In this document: one piece after another, positions 31,933-39,063 of the stretch
Layout of the letters: each line of letters opens with the position of its first letter
How positions within the stretch are numbered: position 1 is the first letter of the stretch
Assembly (NCBI GenBank): GCA_905233245.1
Contig: CAJODK010000009.1
Coordinates: forward strand, 1 to 49,398
From: an uncultured Prevotella sp.
Lineage (GTDB): Bacteria > Bacteroidota > Bacteroidia > Bacteroidales > Bacteroidaceae
DNA: 49,398 nucleotides
Direction: 5' to 3'
Notes under the pieces: generated by a model
The model's input: only the letters and a program-made list of their open reading frames with translations
What the model was told of the DNA's origin: nothing
Database searches by the model: none
Translations under genes and position numbers: made by a program

Positions 31933-33254
31933 TAGAAGAGATATGTCTTCTCAAACCAGTAGCAGAGGATACCTGCTACATAGCCTACGAAGGCAATCCA
32001 TGTGACATTCTTCATATACCAGCCGAAGGTAAGCTTCTCAAGACCCATTACGACTACGCCAGCGGCAGAACCGATAATGAGCATAGAACCACCTACACCA
32101 GCACAGTAAGCCAGAAGCTGCCAGAAGATACCGTCAACACCGAAGTCGCCACCCGCTGGGTCGATGACGTACATCTTCATAGCACCTGCTACGAGAGGCA
32201 CATTGTCAACGATGGATGACAGAATACCGATGGCACCGGTCACGAGGTAGTGATTGCCTACAGCCTTGTCGAGCCACTCACCCAGAGCTGTCAGCACACC
32301 AATCTCAGAGAGGGTAGCCACAGCCATCAGGATGCCCAGGAAGAACATGATTGTGGACATGTCGATACGAGTCAGAAGGCGTGATACACGCTTTGCCATA
32401 GGGTCGTGCTCCTCCTTGCGACGATAGATAATCTCTGTCACTGTCCACAGGATAGCGAGTACGAGCAGGATACCCATGAATGGAGGAAGCTCCGTGATGG
32501 TGTGGAATACAGGCACTGAACAGAGACCGCCTACGCCAAGGAGGAAGATGAGCTTGCGCTCTACCTTGGTGATGTAGCTTATCTCTGCCTCGCGCTTGTC
32601 CTCTACCTTTGGCAGTTCGCCATGCAGGTGCATCTGCATAACTGCTGTTGGCACGATGAAGGCGATGAAGGAAGGCACGATAATCTCAGAGATAACGCCC
32701 AGAGCAGTAATCATCTTGCCATTCCACAGCATAATGGTGGTAACGTCGCCGATTGGTGAGAAAGCACCACCAGCGTTGGCAGCGATGATAACGCAGACAG
32801 CAAACCACATACGGTCCTGCTTGTCCTGAACAAGCTTGCGCAGAATCATAATCATCACAATGGAAGTGGTGAGATTGTCAAGCACAGCAGAGAGAATAGC
32901 CGTCATGAAAGCTATCTTCCACAGAAGTGAGCGCTTGGTCTTGGAAGCCAGAGCACCACGTACCCAGTTGAAACCTCCGTGCTGATCCACAATCTCCACG
33001 ATTGTCATAGCACCCATGAGGAAGAACAGGGTGGTACCTGCCTCACCGAGATTCTTCTCGATAGCATGACCCAGCTCCCAGTCGGCTGGCAGTGAGATAC
33101 CCAGCATGTCGGCATGACCCAGAGCAAGGAGGGTCCAGCAGACAACGCACATCAAGATGGCAATAGCCGCCTTGTTGACCTTGGTGACGCTCTCTATGGC
33201 TATGAAAAAATAGCCAATGACGAACGCCGCAACGATAATTGTAATTGTTGACAT
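31932..33254 (-). CDS. nhaD: Na+/H+ antiporter NhaD
   Basis: 440 residues, about 12 membrane segments. NhaD exports Na+ in exchange for H+. FFLMGAMTIVEIVDQHGGF, AILSAVLDNLTTSIVM, NAGGAFSPIGDVTTIMLW and SSIVDNVPLVAGAM match the ArsB/NhaD superfamily with its two conserved D/N-rich half-helices. It heads an operon with a PAP2 phosphatase and a MATE pump. Confidence 0.93.
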   Translation of the reverse strand: MSTITIIVAAFVIGYFFIAIESVTKVNKAAIAILMCVVCWTLLALGHADMLGISLPADWELGHAIEKNLGEAGTTLFFLMGAMTIVEIVDQHGGFNWVRGALASKTKRSLLWKIAFMTAILSAVLDNLTTSIVMIMILRKLVQDKQDRMWFAVCVIIAANAGGAFSPIGDVTTIMLWNGKMITALGVISEIIVPSFIAFIVPTAVMQMHLHGELPKVEDKREAEISYITKVERKLIFLLGVGGLCSVPVFHTITELPPFMGILLVLAILWTVTEIIYRRKEEHDPMAKRVSRLLTRIDMSTIMFFLGILMAVATLSEIGVLTALGEWLDKAVGNHYLVTGAIGILSSIVDNVPLVAGAMKMYVIDPAGGDFGVDGIFWQLLAYCAGVGGSMLIIGSAAGVVVMGLEKLTFGWYMKNVTWIAFVGYVAGILCYWFEKTYLF

Positions 33255-33305
33255 GTTTTTAGTTTAGTTATTGTTGAATTTTTATAGATATTCAAGGGTA
33301 TTTTG

Positions 33306-33336
33306 CAAAGTTACGATGTTTTTTCGAAATAACAAA
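33306..33336 (-). promoter_or_regulatory. nhaD promoter
   Basis: Minus-strand TTTG, a 19-nt spacer, then TAACTTTG, 51 nt before the ATG. Confidence 0.75.
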
Positions 33337-33347
33337 ATTTTTTCTCA

Positions 33348-33782
33348 TTATTCTTCATCATCGAACATCTCATCATCATCCTCATCCCAACCAAACATAG
33401 CTGGTTCTACGAAAGCCTCTATCTCGCGGCGATCCTTCTTGGTAGGACGTCCAGTGCCCTTCTGACGATCGATAAAACCGCTGATTCTTGACATCTCAAG
33501 CAACTCATACTGCTTGGGGTCAGTGACATTCTCATAGACCTCAGGAACGAGTTTAGCACCCACACGATTTTCTATCGCATTGAGTATCTTGAAAGAGTAT
33601 GTGATGGGTGGTTTCCTGACGCTGATGACCTCACCAACCTTCACCATGCGTGAGGGTTTCATGGTCACGCCATCCTTGGTGACACGACCATTCTTGCAGG
33701 CTTCAGCAGCTATTGAACGAGTTTTGAATATTCGACTGGCCCACAGCCATTTATCAAGTCGGGCAGTTTCCTGACAATTCAT
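33348..33782 (-). CDS. RNA-binding S4 domain protein (Hsp15-like)
   Basis: 144 residues. The N-terminal S4 domain (RLDKWLWASRIFKTRSIAAEACKNGRV) resembles Hsp15/HslR, which binds stalled 50S subunits with nascent chains. A basic central part and a strongly acidic tail (WDEDDDEMFDDEE) follow. It overlaps pth by ATGA, and both genes act on stalled or peptidyl-tRNA-bearing ribosomes. Confidence 0.9.
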   Translation of the reverse strand: MNCQETARLDKWLWASRIFKTRSIAAEACKNGRVTKDGVTMKPSRMVKVGEVISVRKPPITYSFKILNAIENRVGAKLVPEVYENVTDPKQYELLEMSRISGFIDRQKGTGRPTKKDRREIEAFVEPAMFGWDEDDDEMFDDEE

Positions 33783-34342
33783 TTCTTATTGTACTGATTC
33801 ATAGTATTATCGACACCCTGGAGCACGAAACTCTTGATGATGTCGCACGATGTTTCGATAACTGGATTCAAGGTCTCCTTGTCCTCGTCACTGAACTTAC
33901 TCAGCACGAAGTCCACCTGATGACCTCTGGAGAACTCATTGCCTATGCCGATACGCAGCCTGCTGTACTGCTGACCTATGAGCTGCTGTATGTGTCCCAG
34001 CCCGTTGTGACCACCATTGGAACCATTTGCCCTGAGGCGCATCTTGCCGAGTGGGAAAGCCAGGTCATCGACAATCACCAGAAGATGCTCCGTAGGGATA
34101 TTCTCCTTCTCCAACCAGTAGCGCACGGCGTTGCCAGAGAGATTCATGTAGGTAGTGGGTTTGAGCAGGAAAATCTTCCTACCCTTCACGCTGGTCTCAG
34201 CAAGGAATCCGTAGCGCTTGTCCTCAAACGCCACATCCTGCGCCTTGGCGAATGCATCAACTACCATCCACCCTATGTTGTGACGGGTCTCGTGATACTC
34301 TGCTCCAGGATTACCCAGACCCACAACGAGAAATTTCTCCAT
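33779..34342 (-). CDS. pth: Peptidyl-tRNA hydrolase
   Basis: 187 residues from the ATG at 34342 (MEKFLVVGLGNPGAEYHETRHNIGWM); an upstream ATG at 34375 is less likely. It frees tRNA from peptidyl-tRNA that has dropped off. The catalytic His lies in TRHNIGW; KPTTYMNLSG, DDLAFPLGKMRLRANGSNGGHNGL and FSRGHQVDFVLSKF are conserved. A terminator-like hairpin separates it from rplY. Confidence 0.95.
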   Translation of the reverse strand: MEKFLVVGLGNPGAEYHETRHNIGWMVVDAFAKAQDVAFEDKRYGFLAETSVKGRKIFLLKPTTYMNLSGNAVRYWLEKENIPTEHLLVIVDDLAFPLGKMRLRANGSNGGHNGLGHIQQLIGQQYSRLRIGIGNEFSRGHQVDFVLSKFSDEDKETLNPVIETSCDIIKSFVLQGVDNTMNQYNKK

Positions 34343-34350
34343 ATCTCTAA

Positions 34351-34384
34351 AAGAAAAAGGCACCCTTGTTGCCAAGAGCGCCTT
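34351..34384 (-). terminator. Terminator/attenuator between rplY and pth
   Basis: On the minus strand AAGGCGCTCTTG pairs with CAAGGGTGCCTT around a GCAA tetraloop, followed by TTTTTCTTTT. It probably reduces read-through from rplY into pth and the S4 gene. Confidence 0.75.
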
Positions 34385-34403
34385 CTATGTTTTCTATTTA
34401 CTA

Positions 34404-35006
34404 TTAAGCCTCCTCAGCGGCTGCTGCAGCGGCTGCCTGAGCGGCACGTGTCATCTTAACAGAACATACGATAACCTCTGCTGGTGTAGCAAACTCGAGT
34501 CCCTCGTAAGAGAGTGAACCGACCTTGATAGACTTGCCAATCTCAAGAGCTGTAACGTCAACGTCGAGCTTCTCTGGGATGCGAGTGTATGGTGCTGTGA
34601 CCTTAATCTGACGGATAGAGAGAGACATACGACCACCGAGACGTACACCTGCTGCCAGACCTACGAGGTTGACTGGGATACCTACAGTGATAGGCTTCTC
34701 AGGAGTAATCTCGAGGAAATCAACGTGGAGAGGAGCGTCAGTAACTGGGTGGAACTGTATCTCCTTCATGATAGCGAGCTTCTTCTCGCCGTCGATAGTA
34801 AGGTTAATAACGTAAACATTAGGGGTGTAGATAGCCTTGCGGAGCTCTGTGAAAGGAATAACGAAAGCCTCAGCTACTGGGAGACCCTTCTCGTCCTTCT
34901 TCTCACCATAGATGTTACAAGGGACAAGACCCTGCTTGCGAGCTTCCTTAGAAGCCTTCTTACCGAGGTCAGAACGCTTCTGACCATTGAGTGAAATTTC
35001 TAACAT
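34404..35006 (-). CDS. rplY: Ribosomal protein L25 (Ctc form)
   Basis: 200 residues, the long Ctc/TL5-like version. The N-terminal L25 domain binds 5S rRNA (ISLNGQKRSDLGKKASKEARKQGLVPCNIYG). A C-terminal beta domain (PITVGIPVNLVGLAAGVRLGG) and an Ala-rich tail (AAQAAAAAAAEEA) follow. The first gene of rplY-pth-S4, a common Bacteroidetes order. Confidence 0.95.
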   Translation of the reverse strand: MLEISLNGQKRSDLGKKASKEARKQGLVPCNIYGEKKDEKGLPVAEAFVIPFTELRKAIYTPNVYVINLTIDGEKKLAIMKEIQFHPVTDAPLHVDFLEITPEKPITVGIPVNLVGLAAGVRLGGRMSLSIRQIKVTAPYTRIPEKLDVDVTALEIGKSIKVGSLSYEGLEFATPAEVIVCSVKMTRAAQAAAAAAAEEA

Positions 35007-35093
35007 AATTGTGTTACTCTAAATTAAGTTGTTAATAATAAATTGCTTAATTCGCCATCACACTTGAAAATGCGCTTTGCGATTTTGCGGGTG

Positions 35094-35101
35094 CAAAGGT
35101 A
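35094..35101 (-). promoter_or_regulatory. rplY promoter -7 box
   Basis: Minus-strand TACCTTTG, with only TTTC at the -33 position. The upstream side is occupied by GTTGAAA repeats. Confidence 0.6.
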
Positions 35102-35110
35102 GTCATTTTA

Positions 35111-35138
35111 GTTGAAAGTTGAAAGTTGAAAGTTGAAA
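35111..35138. repeat. Four GTTGAAA heptamers
   Basis: Four perfect tandem heptamers between the divergent rplY and nusB promoters. Similar words occur at 20664-20690 and 27240-27260. Confidence 0.85.
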
Positions 35139-35175
35139 GTTAGGGTATGTTTAAGTTTTTTTAACCACATACAGC

Positions 35176-35206
35176 TTTGCTATCCTATATAAATATAGTA
35201 ACTTTG
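35176..35206 (+). promoter_or_regulatory. nusB promoter
   Basis: Plus-strand TTTG, a 19-nt spacer, then TAACTTTG, 45 nt before the ATG. Confidence 0.8.
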
Positions 35207-35250
35207 CAAAATGACACAGCGTTCTACAAACAAGAAGGTACTATAAGATT

Positions 35251-36207
35251 ATGATTAACAGAGAACTAATAAGGATTAAGGCGGTGCAGTTAACCTACGC
35301 CTATTTCCAGAATAACAACAAGAATCTCGATAACGTAGAGAAGGAAATGCTCTTTTCCCTCTCCAAGGCATACCATCTGTACAACACCCTGTTGCTGCTC
35401 ATCGTAGCCATCACGCGAATGGCACGCAAGCACTACGACATATCCCTGGCAAAGGCAGAACGCGAGAGGCGCAGAAAACCTAATGACCGCTTCGCATTCA
35501 ATAAGTTCGCAGTACAACTGGAGGAGAATAAGCAGTTGCAGGAGTTTGCTGAGAGCCAGAAGAATCTGTGGGATGACAAGGCGGAGTTCATCAAGAACCT
35601 GTATCTCCAGATAGAGCAGAGCGAGCCGTACAACGAATTCATGGCCTCCACAGACGATGACTACGAGACTCATCGCGAGGTGTGGCGCAAACTGTACAAA
35701 CTCTTCATTCAGAACAATGACGACCTGGACCTCACACTGGAAGAGGATTCTCTCTATTGGAATGATGACAAGGAGGTCGTGGATACATTCGTGCTGAAGA
35801 CTATCAAGCGATTTGACCCCAAGCAGGGCAAGAATCAGGAACTGCTGCCAGAGTATGACAGCGAGGAGGAACGTGAATTTGCTATCAAACTGCTGCGCGC
35901 CACAATCCTCAATGCTGACCAGTATCAGAGATACATGACGGAGTCCAGCCGCAACTGGGACTTCTCACGCCTGGCATACATGGATGTGGTAATCATGCAG
36001 CTGGCAATAGCAGAGATGCTCACATTCCCTAATATCCCCATCAATGTCACCATCAATGAGTACGTAGAACTGGCCAAGCTCTACTCTACCCCACGTTCTG
36101 GTGGCTACATCAATGGCATGCTTGACAATATCGCACGCCATCTGATAAAGGCTGGCACTCTGCTCAAGACCATGCCTGAGAAGAAGGGTAAAAAGGTTGA
36201 AGGTTGA
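35251..36207 (+). CDS. nusB: Transcription antitermination factor NusB
   Basis: 318 residues, the long Bacteroidetes form. It joins NusE/S10 in rRNA antitermination. The N-terminus INRELIRIKAVQLTYAYFQ and C-terminus NWDFSRLAYMDVVIMQLAIAEMLTFPNIPINVTINEYVELAKLYSTPRSGGYINGMLD are the family ends, with a charged helical insert between. First gene of nusB-yajC-ybbR-coaE-queF. Confidence 0.93.
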   Translation: MINRELIRIKAVQLTYAYFQNNNKNLDNVEKEMLFSLSKAYHLYNTLLLLIVAITRMARKHYDISLAKAERERRRKPNDRFAFNKFAVQLEENKQLQEFAESQKNLWDDKAEFIKNLYLQIEQSEPYNEFMASTDDDYETHREVWRKLYKLFIQNNDDLDLTLEEDSLYWNDDKEVVDTFVLKTIKRFDPKQGKNQELLPEYDSEEEREFAIKLLRATILNADQYQRYMTESSRNWDFSRLAYMDVVIMQLAIAEMLTFPNIPINVTINEYVELAKLYSTPRSGGYINGMLDNIARHLIKAGTLLKTMPEKKGKKVEG

Positions 36208-36238
36208 AAAATTAAAAATTAAATATTAAATATTAAAA

Positions 36239-36553
36239 ATGACAAACATTATTCTCGCCGCACAGAACGCTAGCGGAGGCGGCTACTCAATGATTCTAAT
36301 GATGGTGGCTATATTTGCCATCATGTATTTCTTCATGATTCGTCCTCAGCAGAAGAAGCAGAAGGAAATCAAGAAGTTTCAGAACTCTATCACAGAAGGC
36401 ACCAAGGTGGTGACGGCAAGTGGCGTATATGGCACGGTGAAGCGCGTCATCATGGAACAGAATGCCTTGGAAGTAGAGATAGCACGCGGAGTGACCATCA
36501 CCATAGACCGTGGCTACGTCTTCGCTGATGCTGCCAGCCAACAGATGAAGTAG
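36239..36553 (+). CDS. yajC: Preprotein translocase subunit YajC
   Basis: 104 residues. A single membrane helix (YSMILMMVAIFAIMYFFMI) is followed by the conserved RPQQKKQKEIKKFQNSITEGTKVVTASGVYGTVKR. An accessory subunit of the SecDF-YajC complex. Confidence 0.95.
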   Translation: MTNIILAAQNASGGGYSMILMMVAIFAIMYFFMIRPQQKKQKEIKKFQNSITEGTKVVTASGVYGTVKRVIMEQNALEVEIARGVTITIDRGYVFADAASQQMK

Positions 36554-36588
36554 TGAACTCTCTAAACGTAAGAAGAAAATACAAGGAC

Positions 36589-37536
36589 ATGAGGAATTCC
36601 TTGCTTGAATTTTCGAGCAAGGAGTTTCTCATATTCTTATTCTTCCTCTCCGTGAGCGCCACATTCTGGTTTCTCTCCACCCTCAACGACACCTATGAAA
36701 TGGAATATCCTGTGCGCATAGAGATAACGGATATACCCAAGAATATCGTTATCACGGAGTCGCTGCCCGATACCATCAGGGTAACGCTGAAGGACAAGGG
36801 ATTCAACCTCCTGCAATATGCTGTGGGCGATGAACTGCGCACCATCCAACTGCATTTCTCGCAATACTCCAAACCAAAGGGCAAGGGAGGCTTCAACCAG
36901 AACGACATACAGAAGATACTCAAAGGCCGTCTGATGGCCACCACGACTATCACCTCCGTGAAGTCTGACAAGTGGGACTTCTACTACAACTACGGCGCCA
37001 TGAAGCGTGTGCCCATAATCGTAGAGGGGCAACTGATACCCGCTACCAATTATTACGTCACACGAACGGTTCTCACACCTGACAGCGCCAGCGTGTATGC
37101 CACGACAGAGGCTCTCGACACGATAAAAGCAGTATATACCGAACCGCAAAACATATCGGATATCAAGGAGTCATCCACGCACACCGTATCGCTGCAGTCT
37201 ATAGTAGGAGCAAGAGTAGAGCCGCGTACCATCACCATGAGCCTGATAGCAGAGCAGATGACAGAGGTTACGCTGCAGTTGCCTATCAAGTCTGTCAATG
37301 TACCAGAGGGCAAGTCGCTCAAGACTTTCCCTGCCCGAGTGGAAGTAAAGGTTACGGTGGGACTTTCACGCATCAATATCATCAAGCCTGAACTCTTCAA
37401 CGTAGTGGCTGACTACGAAGACCTGCCCACGAATCCCAATGACAAGCTACCCATAAAGATTGTCACGCAACCACGAGGTATAGTACGTGCACACCTCAAG
37501 ACAAACATGGTGGACTATTTACTCGAAAACTACTGA
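36589..37536 (+). CDS. YbbR-like domain protein (CdaR-like)
   Basis: About 315 residues from the ATG at 36589; a GTG at 36553 overlapping the yajC stop would add 12. One membrane helix (FLIFLFFLSVSATFWFLSTL) is followed by periplasmic YbbR-type repeats (YPVRIEITDIPKNIVITESLPDTIRVTLKDKG; LPIKSVNVPEGKSLKTFPARVEVKVTVG). In Firmicutes CdaR regulates a diadenylate cyclase; no cyclase is seen here, and the role in Bacteroidales is not known to me. An inverted repeat (36599-36622) sits just after the ATG. Confidence 0.85.
   Translation: MRNSLLEFSSKEFLIFLFFLSVSATFWFLSTLNDTYEMEYPVRIEITDIPKNIVITESLPDTIRVTLKDKGFNLLQYAVGDELRTIQLHFSQYSKPKGKGGFNQNDIQKILKGRLMATTTITSVKSDKWDFYYNYGAMKRVPIIVEGQLIPATNYYVTRTVLTPDSASVYATTEALDTIKAVYTEPQNISDIKESSTHTVSLQSIVGARVEPRTITMSLIAEQMTEVTLQLPIKSVNVPEGKSLKTFPARVEVKVTVGLSRINIIKPELFNVVADYEDLPTNPNDKLPIKIVTQPRGIVRAHLKTNMVDYLLENY
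36599..36622 (+). repeat. 11-bp inverted repeat at the start of ybbR
   Basis: CCTTGCTTGAA pairs with TTCGAGCAAGG (one G-T wobble) around two bases. It begins 10 nt after the ATG, where a stem could slow translation. Confidence 0.7.
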
Positions 37537-37541
37537 GCAAA

Positions 37542-38522
37542 ATGAAACGTTACTGCATCACTGGCGGGATAGGTTCGGGGAAATCATATGTCTGCGCAAT
37601 ACTCAGGAAGCGTGGCATAGAGATATACGACTGCGATGATGAAGCACGTCGCCTGATAGACACCTCACAGGAGATACACGACAAGCTAGTCAGTCTGATA
37701 GGCCCAGAGACATACATAGACGGCAAATACAATACTGCTGCAGTGACACAGTTTCTGCTGGCGTCAGAGGAGAACAAGCAGGCCATCAACGCCATCGTAC
37801 ACCCCGCAGTAATAGAAGACTTCTACAAGTCGGGCAAGCAGTGGATGGAGTGCGCCATACTGTATGAAGCTCATCTGGAGCAGTACGTAGATAAGGTCAT
37901 AGCAGTCACAGCACCCAGAGAAGTGCGCATCGAGAGGATAATGAAGCGGGACGGCATCTCTTACGAGAGAGCAGCACAGTGGGTGGACGGACAGACAAAT
38001 CAGGACGAGGTGGCACGACGTGCCGACTACATTATTATAAATGACGGACAGAAAGAACTAAACAAACAGATAGATAAAATTATGAGCAAGACAATTTTGG
38101 CCATTTCAGGCAAACCAGGACTCTACGAACTCGTATCACGTGGCAAGGGAAATCTCATCGTGGAAGGTCTCACAGACCATAAGCGCATACCAGCATTCGC
38201 CAGCGACCGCGTGACGTCTCTTGGTGACATCGCAATGTACACAGAGGAGGAAGACATGCCTCTGGGAAAGATACTCATCGCCCTGCGCGACATGGAGAAG
38301 GGCAAGCCTTCCAGCCTCAACTACAAGAAGGCCAGCGGCAAGGAACTGGAGGAGTACTTCGCCAAGTTTGTGCCTACCTTCGATCGTGACCGCGTGCACT
38401 CAAGCGATATCAAGAAACTCATACAGTGGTACAATATACTCATCGAGGCAGGCATCAACTTCGAAGAAGACCTCAAGCCTACCAACGGTGACAATATAGA
38501 CGACCGCCAGGAGCAGGAGTAA
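37542..38522 (+). CDS. coaE: Dephospho-CoA kinase fused to a DUF5606 domain
   Basis: 326 residues. Residues 1-180 are dephospho-CoA kinase, the last step of CoA synthesis: P-loop GGIGSGKS at 8-15, [11 protein letters not shown], and a C-terminus that stops short at ELNKQIDKI. Residues 181-326 are a complete DUF5606 protein that starts with its own Met ([39 protein letters not shown]). In relatives, as I recall, these are two adjacent genes; here the stop codon between them is gone and the frame is continuous. The ATG at 38082 might still be used separately. Confidence 0.85.
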   Translation: MKRYCITGGIGSGKSYVCAILRKRGIEIYDCDDEARRLIDTSQEIHDKLVSLIGPETYIDGKYNTAAVTQFLLASEENKQAINAIVHPAVIEDFYKSGKQWMECAILYEAHLEQYVDKVIAVTAPREVRIERIMKRDGISYERAAQWVDGQTNQDEVARRADYIIINDGQKELNKQIDKIMSKTILAISGKPGLYELVSRGKGNLIVEGLTDHKRIPAFASDRVTSLGDIAMYTEEEDMPLGKILIALRDMEKGKPSSLNYKKASGKELEEYFAKFVPTFDRDRVHSSDIKKLIQWYNILIEAGINFEEDLKPTNGDNIDDRQEQE

Positions 38523-38526
38523 CGAT

Positions 38527-38988
38527 ATGGACAGAGAACAGGACGGTCTGAAGCTGCTGGGCAAGAAGACCGAATATAAGAGCGACTACGCGCCCGAGGT
38601 GCTGGAGACATTCCAGAACAAGCACCCCGAGAACGACTACTGGGTGCAGTTCAACTGCCCAGAGTTCACCTCGCTGTGCCCCATCACAGGTCAGCCCGAC
38701 TTTGCGGAGATAAAGATAATGTACATCCCTGACCAGAAGATGGTGGAGAGCAAAAGCCTCAAACTCTACCTCTTCTCTTTCCGCAATCATGGTGATTTCC
38801 ACGAGGACTGCGTCAACATCATCATGAAAGACCTCATCCGTCTCATGGACCCTAAGTACATCGAGGTCACAGGCTTGTTCCTGCCCCGTGGCGGCATCTC
38901 CATCTATCCCTATGCCAACTACGGCAGACCAGGCACCAAGTATGAGCAGATGGCGCTCCACCGCCTTGAAACGAAGCAAACCATGTAG
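38527..38988 (+). CDS. queF: 7-cyano-7-deazaguanine reductase QueF
   Basis: 153 residues. It reduces preQ0 to preQ1 with NADPH for queuosine. The nucleophile is Cys51 in [15 protein letters not shown], with Asp58 nearby. [22 protein letters not shown] is the substrate-binding segment. It starts 4 nt after the coaE fusion. Confidence 0.95.
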   Translation: MDREQDGLKLLGKKTEYKSDYAPEVLETFQNKHPENDYWVQFNCPEFTSLCPITGQPDFAEIKIMYIPDQKMVESKSLKLYLFSFRNHGDFHEDCVNIIMKDLIRLMDPKYIEVTGLFLPRGGISIYPYANYGRPGTKYEQMALHRLETKQTM

Positions 38989-39025
38989 CTCCTCTGAAGA
39001 CTGATACCCAGTGTGCTATATTGAA

Positions 39026-39056
39026 AAAGGATGGTAACGATTTGTTACCATCCTTT
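39026..39056. terminator. Bidirectional terminator between queF and the outer-membrane barrel gene
   Basis: A perfect 13-bp stem AAAGGATGGTAAC/GTTACCATCCTTT with a 5-nt loop. T-rich sequence lies on both flanks. It lies between convergent genes. Confidence 0.85.
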
Positions 39057-39063
39057 GCTTTTC

